A DNA stretch of 23,136 bases from Priapulus caudatus. Taxonomy: Eukaryota > Priapulida > Priapulimorpha > Priapulimorphida > Priapulidae. Positions within the stretch are counted from its first letter, which is position 1; each line of letters begins with the position of its first letter. Made by a program: the position numbers and the translations under genes. The notes beneath the pieces are model-generated. The model was not told where the DNA came from. It saw only the letters and a program-made list of their open reading frames with translations, and made no database searches. The stretch lies in NCBI RefSeq assembly GCF_000485595.1, contig NW_014577361.1, forward strand, positions 291,410 through 314,545, in the 5' to 3' direction. Below, in pieces: positions 18,989-23,136 of the stretch.

Positions 18989-19426
18989 TAAACTGTGTTT
19001 AATTGTACTTGTGGTGATCGTGGAAGACTAAATTCACAGTGAAATTCGCATGCAAAACTTACTTGAACAACTTTTACAGCGCCCTTAGAATCAATAGACT
19101 CATTCTCTATATGAAGAATTCTGTACGTTGGGAATACAATGTCAATAGCACTTAGCGCAATACCGTCCTGTTTTTTGATTTAAGGCGCAACTATAAATAG
19201 ACTACCATCGCAGGAAGGGTGCTGAGAGTATCACAGTCATGGGCCTAAAAACGAAGGTTAGCAACTATTCGGATTACTATTCCCTTGGCACCTAGTCAGT
19301 ATCACCCATCCATCGAACAGAGCTGAGAAGAATGTCTCGGCAGGGTGGTCAAATTTACCTCAATGGAGCCCAGTCGCTCCTGCTCTTTCCGCAAGTGCTA
19401 ATAATTAGTGATGGATCATATAATCA
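18989..19426. other. Unassigned spacer between direct repeats
   Basis: No gene recognised. A CTATAAATAG TATA-like sequence is at 19191-19200. A 39-nt minus-strand stretch with splice-like edges is at 19359-19397; see findings. Confidence 0.4.
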
Positions 19427-19673
19427 ACTAGATAACGAGCAGTTGTCGCCAACTACATGTTTTCCGCGTGATCTAGTATGAAATGGAATCTCTCTGTAAA
19501 GGAAGTAGAAAAGGCAGGTAAAGTAAATAAGTCACAAAGACATAGTTTTTAGACAACTGGTTGCGCCTCAGATTGCAAGTATATGGAATCTTGTACCGGA
19601 CTAGGAAGGCAAAGAGGAAATGTAAGTCGACGGTGAAGGTCAAACTAAAGTCAACGGGCTAGTGGTGGTTTTT
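19427..19673 (+). repeat. Direct repeat B
   Basis: Begins ACTAGATAACGAGCAGTTGT and matches 18311-18549. Unlike copy A it continues without a break into a 146-bp-type unit (from about 19690). Confidence 0.8.
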
Positions 19674-20060
19674 GGTGATGGCGACAGACCTTCTCGCCCC
19701 CAAGATGTGTAAGCATACCAAAGTTTGTCGCGCTAGGTCAATTATGGTAGGGGCTGAGTTAAAAAAGAGAGTGAAGAGAAATAATGATCAATGACAAGGT
19801 AATAGGTGAATAAGTCGGCAGTGACCTGTGCATGGTGGTGACCGGGCGATCTTCGGATGCATCTTCAAATTTGGCATGAAGGGTGCGTTTTAAATGGTAA
19901 AGCGAAGACGCCAAATCGTTTTTGGTGTGGGCGGAGTCATCGCCGTTGCCATGGTAACAAACAGTTTTTCTGGAAATATTGTAGAACCTGTAACTTGTGC
20001 TGTTTTACCGGATTGTCATGGAATTTGGCACCAGGGCCGATATAACATATAAATATCTTA
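19640..20060. repeat. Left arm of large inverted repeat
   Basis: Contains a 146-bp unit (GCGACAGACCTTC..., CGCGCTAGGTCAATTA) followed by a core with GTGTGGGCGGAGTCATCG and GTTGCCATGGTAAC. The same order appears inverted at 22770-23136. It ends near CCAGGGCCGATATAACAT. Confidence 0.85.
19945..19958. promoter_or_regulatory. X-box-like palindrome GTTGCCATGGTAAC
   Basis: Perfect match to the RFX-factor X-box pattern GTNRCC-N-RGYAAC. It sits in the conserved core of a repeat family; related sites are at 22539-22552 (identical), 21617-21631 and 22869-22882 (diverged). Function is unknown. Confidence 0.5.
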
Positions 20061-20320
20061 TAATATATCTAATAAGCATCTATATATATATATATTGTAT
20101 ATATATTATATATTTGAAATGACAATCATAAACTTAAATATACAATTTTAAAGATACAAATTTTAATACAAACCAGGGTTCTCCCCCAGGAATGAAATCA
20201 ACAGGGGGGAGGGAAAGGGGGAGGGGGGGAACCTAGGGGGCGTGTTTTTTAAGCGCGTACACATAATTTAATGCGTTAAAATCGCCACCACACAATAAGA
20301 ACGGTATTTAGGGGTTCTTA

Positions 20321-20550
20321 GTATGTATAAGATCAGGAGTAGACTAATAGGGAGGAGTTGTGACTAATCAATAAACAAGGGGAAATTCGTCATTTACTAC
20401 TATAATACCTACGATTTACTACGCGTAACTCATACCAACTGAGCTCAAATCGGACACAGTACATTCGCACTATCATCAGTGCGAAATCGTTTCCTCGTAG
20501 ACACCCGCAATCCGAGATACACGCCTAAAACGTACGACACCCGATTCTCC
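20321..20550. repeat. Subterminal inverted repeat, left arm
   Basis: Pairs with 20940-21169. Shared blocks include CTAAAACGTACGACAC, AAACAAGG-GAAATTCG, TATAATACCTACGATT and ACGCGTAAC. Confidence 0.9.
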
Positions 20551-20939
20551 ACTCTTGGCCGATTCAATCCAGACGCCAGTTGCGCGCCTATAATTCAGAC
20601 AAAAGGCAGGGCAACACTGCCGCGCAGTCGCTGGTAAAGCCTGTGTTTGCTCTCTCAGAAATGCGGAATGTGGCCGTTGTGGCTCGCGGGAGATTGACAT
20701 CGACGCAACACTCCGACGAGCTAATCATGCGGCTTGGCGTGCGTGCGTAAGGCATGCCAGCTATGTACAGAAGGTGGCGCTGTGAGCTGTGTACGGCGTC
20801 ACATAGGTTATCTCGCGCGAGTGTTGATCCTAATCTCCAGCGAGCCACATGCCTCGCTGAGTTAGGCAAATAGCGCGTTAGGTACTGCTTTTGTTTGAAT
20901 TATAGCCGCCGCATGGCGTTGAGTTGATGGCCTAAAGAT

Positions 20940-21169
20940 GGAGAATGCCGTGTCGTACGTTTTAGGCTGTATCTCCGGATGCGGGTGTCCTACGAGGAAA
21001 GATTTCGCACGATTGATAGGCGAATGTTACTGTGGCCGATTTTGAGATCAAGTTGGTGAGGTTACGCGTATGTAATCGTAGGTATTATAAGGCTAGTAAA
21101 TGCGAATTTCCCTTGTTTATTTGATGTCACACTCCCTCCTCTATTATCTACTCCTGATAAGATCATACC
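20940..21169. repeat. Subterminal inverted repeat, right arm
   Basis: Reverse complement of 20321-20550 with scattered substitutions and indels. About 390 bp separates the arms. Confidence 0.9.
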
Positions 21170-21550
21170 AGAGTCGGGTGGACAGTAGTGTTCGGTGTGG
21201 GACAGTTGACGTTGTATTGTCTGCCAGTTGCATGCGTGTTGGTGTACTGGTAAAAATACACGCGCCAGGTATCTTGGTCGAATGTACTTTCCTTGACGAT
21301 CGATTCCCGCGCTGGCAACTTTATTGTGGTCGGTGGAATTTAATTGGGGCGGAAGGTATTTTAAAGGGGGGCTGGGGCGCAACGATTGAAACAGGGGATT
21401 TTCCCAAACGGGGCACGCGCGCCCCGTTTGCGCAACGTAGGGAGACCCTGCAAACATATTTAAATTTTATATTTTAAAATTTATTTTAAGATTTTTAAAT
21501 GTTAAATTTTAATATAAATTTAATATAAGATTGTATACCAAATATAAATA

Positions 21551-21835
21551 TTTATGACAATCGCGAGTAAAAAGTGTCAGAAGTTACAGTTTGAATGATT
21601 TCGACAAAACATTGTTGTTACCATTGGCAACGATGGACGTCCGCCCACACCAAAAACGATAGGCATATTGCGGCTTTACGAAACGCGCACCTTTCATGCG
21701 AAATTTGAAATGATTCGAGAAGAACTGCAGCGGCGGTAGAGCGTTCACCACGGAAATCCTGCGGGGCGTGCCGGCGGGTGCCGATGCCAAACCCATAGTA
21801 TCCCCACGACTTCGTTCGGGGGATACAATTATAAT
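21551..21835. repeat. Foldback pair, left arm
   Basis: Pairs with 22321-22625. Shared blocks include ATGACAATCGCG, GTTGTTACCAT, GCATATTGCGGCTTTACGAA-like sequence, GAGCGTTCAC and GATGCCAAACCCATA. The inner end is a GTATCCCC...GGGGGATAC hairpin. The arms may extend into the flanking AT-rich runs. Confidence 0.85.
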
Positions 21836-22320
21836 CGAAAGTCAGCCAATAAAAAAATATCAAAACCAGCATGGTTTTTGTCCATACAATGTGCACGGCA
21901 CCTGATGTGTTTTGTTTGACAAAAAAAAAAAACCAAAAAAAGTTGAAAAAAGAATGAACAACCATCGGAAATTTTATTCCGAGTTTCAGCACTCAGAATG
22001 CCCAAATTTAAAAAAAATGTGTTGTGAAGTTTAAGAAATTATTTTTCTGTGAACCAGTTTCTAGGCATAAATCCTTTTGGAAAATTATTTAATGTGAGTG
22101 GAAATCCTGAATTGAAGCTAGGACAATTCCGTTTTTCAACAAGGCTGTTTCTTTTTCTGGAGCAAAATACCAAATCTTGCATGGAATTACTTCATGTATT
22201 GGAAACTATAATGAATTGTCTGCCTTAAATAAAAACCATGGCATAATACAAGTTTTCTGAAAAATATTTTACAATGGATCATGGATGGCATATATCCCCA
22301 GTGCTGGGTAATGAAATAAA
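21836..22320. other. Spacer inside foldback pair
   Basis: AT-rich, with an A-rich tract at about 21920-21955. No gene recognised. Confidence 0.5.
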
Positions 22321-22625
22321 TTGTAATAATTGTATCCCCCAAACGAAGTTCGTGGGGATACTATGGAGTATGGGTTTGGCATCGTCGCGCCGCCGCCGCC
22401 GCCGCCACCTCCGCAGAGATTTCCTTGTGAACGCTCTACCGGCTGCATTCTTCTCGATGCATCATTCAAATTTCGCATGAAGGTGCGTTATTCGTAAAGC
22501 AAAGACGCTCTATCGTTTTGGTGTGGGGCGGAGTCATCGTTGCCATGGTAACAACATTTTTTGTCGAAATATTCCAGAACCTGTAACTTCTGCACTTTTT
22601 TGCCGCGATTGTCATGAAATTTATA
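22321..22625. repeat. Foldback pair, right arm
   Basis: Inverted copy of 21551-21835. It starts with the hairpin GTATCCCCCAAACGAAG-TTCGTGGGGATAC. It also carries a short (GCC)n tract at about 22388-22412, expanded relative to the left arm. Confidence 0.85.
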
Positions 22626-22769
22626 TTTGTATTACAATTTATATAAAATTTATATTAAAAATTTAAATTAAAAATAAAATTTAATATTTAAATAAAATAA
22701 AAGTTTGTATTTTGTAAAATTTATATTTAATTTTATGATAGTCATCAAATATATATATAATAGCGACAT

Positions 22770-23136
22770 GTTATATTCGGCCCTGTGTGCCAAATTCCAA
22801 TGGCAATCGGTAAAAACAGCAGCAAGTTACAACTTACAGGTTCTAACAATATTTCCACAAAAAATGTTGTTACCATGGCAAGATGACTCGCGCCACACCA
22901 AAAACGATTGGCGTTTGTTTGCTTTACTATAACGCACCTTCATGCAAATTTGAAGATGATCTAAAGATCGGGGTAAAAACTGCCACACCAGGTCACTGCG
23001 ACCTTTATTTACCTTTACCTTGACCTTGATCATATTTCTCTTTCCGCTCTCTAACTCAGCCCTAATTGACCTAGCGCGACCAAACTTGGTATGCTTTACA
23101 CATCTTGGGGAGAAGTCTGTCGCAAACTAAAACGCA
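22770..23136. repeat. Right arm of large inverted repeat, cut by window end
   Basis: Inverted copy of 19640-20060: CGGCCCTGTGTGCCAAATTC, GTTACCATGGCAA, GGTCACTGCGACCT, TGACCTAGCGCGACCAAAC and CATCTTGGGGAGAAG. Similarity runs to the last bases, so the element continues outside the window. Confidence 0.85.

Larger units (their letters stand above)
20174..21450. mobile_element. 1277-bp CAGGG-ended DNA transposon remnant with 5-bp target duplication
   Basis: Ends are CAGGGTTCTCCC and GGGAGACCCTG. CAAAC lies directly before the left end (20169-20173) and directly after the right end (21451-21455). Long subterminal inverted repeats lie at 20321-20550 and 20940-21169. The interior is GC-richer than its surroundings. 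Open frames of up to about 130 codons on both strands overlap the inverted repeats and match no transposase motif I know. Confidence 0.8.

Noticed and set aside
20588-20869. Arg/Ser-rich minus-strand frame (MPNSARHVARWRLGS...) as ACSF2 exon 1 with transit peptide
   Set aside because: Its composition is suggestive, but it is the core of a transposon, has no confirmed phase-2 donor to exon 17990, and would need a 2.6-kb intron. Not supported.
21062-21477. Overlapping frames of 125-131 codons on both strands
   Set aside because: They lie across the subterminal inverted repeat and right end of the CAGGG transposon. Both strands open at once suggests composition or structure rather than a gene, and no transposase motif is seen.
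21618-21992. 124-codon minus-strand frame with a hydrophobic FFNFFWFFFF start
   Set aside because: The hydrophobic stretch is a translated A-rich tract, and the rest is foldback-arm repeat.
1-23136. tRNA, rRNA or CRISPR features
   Set aside because: I saw no tRNA box A/B pair with a cloverleaf, no rRNA segment, and no short repeats with unique spacers. The 146-bp array has no spacers.

Overview
The window comes from an animal (metazoan) nuclear genome, most likely a marine invertebrate. It is AT-rich and has GT-AG introns, long CA/CG-type microsatellites, many degenerate dispersed repeats and very low gene density. No prokaryotic features are visible. The species cannot be fixed from the sequence.

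One gene is clear. A minus-strand, multi-exon gene for a mitochondrial-type medium-chain acyl-CoA synthetase (ACSF2 family, AMP-dependent synthetase/ligase superfamily) runs from about 17990 down to a TAG stop at 4150. I could place 15 coding exons. All 14 introns have GT-AG ends and every junction keeps the frame. Together they encode about 586 residues, from just after the expected targeting peptide to the stop. The P-loop, YGTTE, TGD, GRIKD and TGK motifs are all present. The first exon (start codon plus transit peptide) was not found. It is either hidden in the repeat-rich 18-23 kb region or lies beyond the window. A 3' UTR of about 470 nt with an AATAAA signal (minus strand, 3680-3685) is plausible.

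Region by region: 1-3650 is non-coding, with microsatellites, an inverted-repeat element (918-1644) that contains a perfect 90-bp palindrome, and a CAGGG-ended miniature transposon (1747-2028). 3680-18000 is the ACSF2 gene. Its two largest introns are loaded with repeats: a duplicated block of about 450 bp rich in TGACCT half-sites (8889-9942), a second miniature transposon (12322-12571) and a tandem array with an exact 146-bp period (12799-13500). 18300-23136 is almost wholly repeats and forms a set of nested inverted repeats: outer arms 19640-20060 and 22770-23136, then a 1277-bp CAGGG element (20174-21450), then a foldback pair (21551-21835 and 22321-22625).

The most unusual aspect is the regulatory-looking content of the repeats. 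Several families carry nuclear-receptor half-site arrays (DR0, DR1 and ERE-like IR3 spacing), and another carries near-perfect RFX X-box palindromes. All of them lie within or just upstream of a fatty-acid activation gene.
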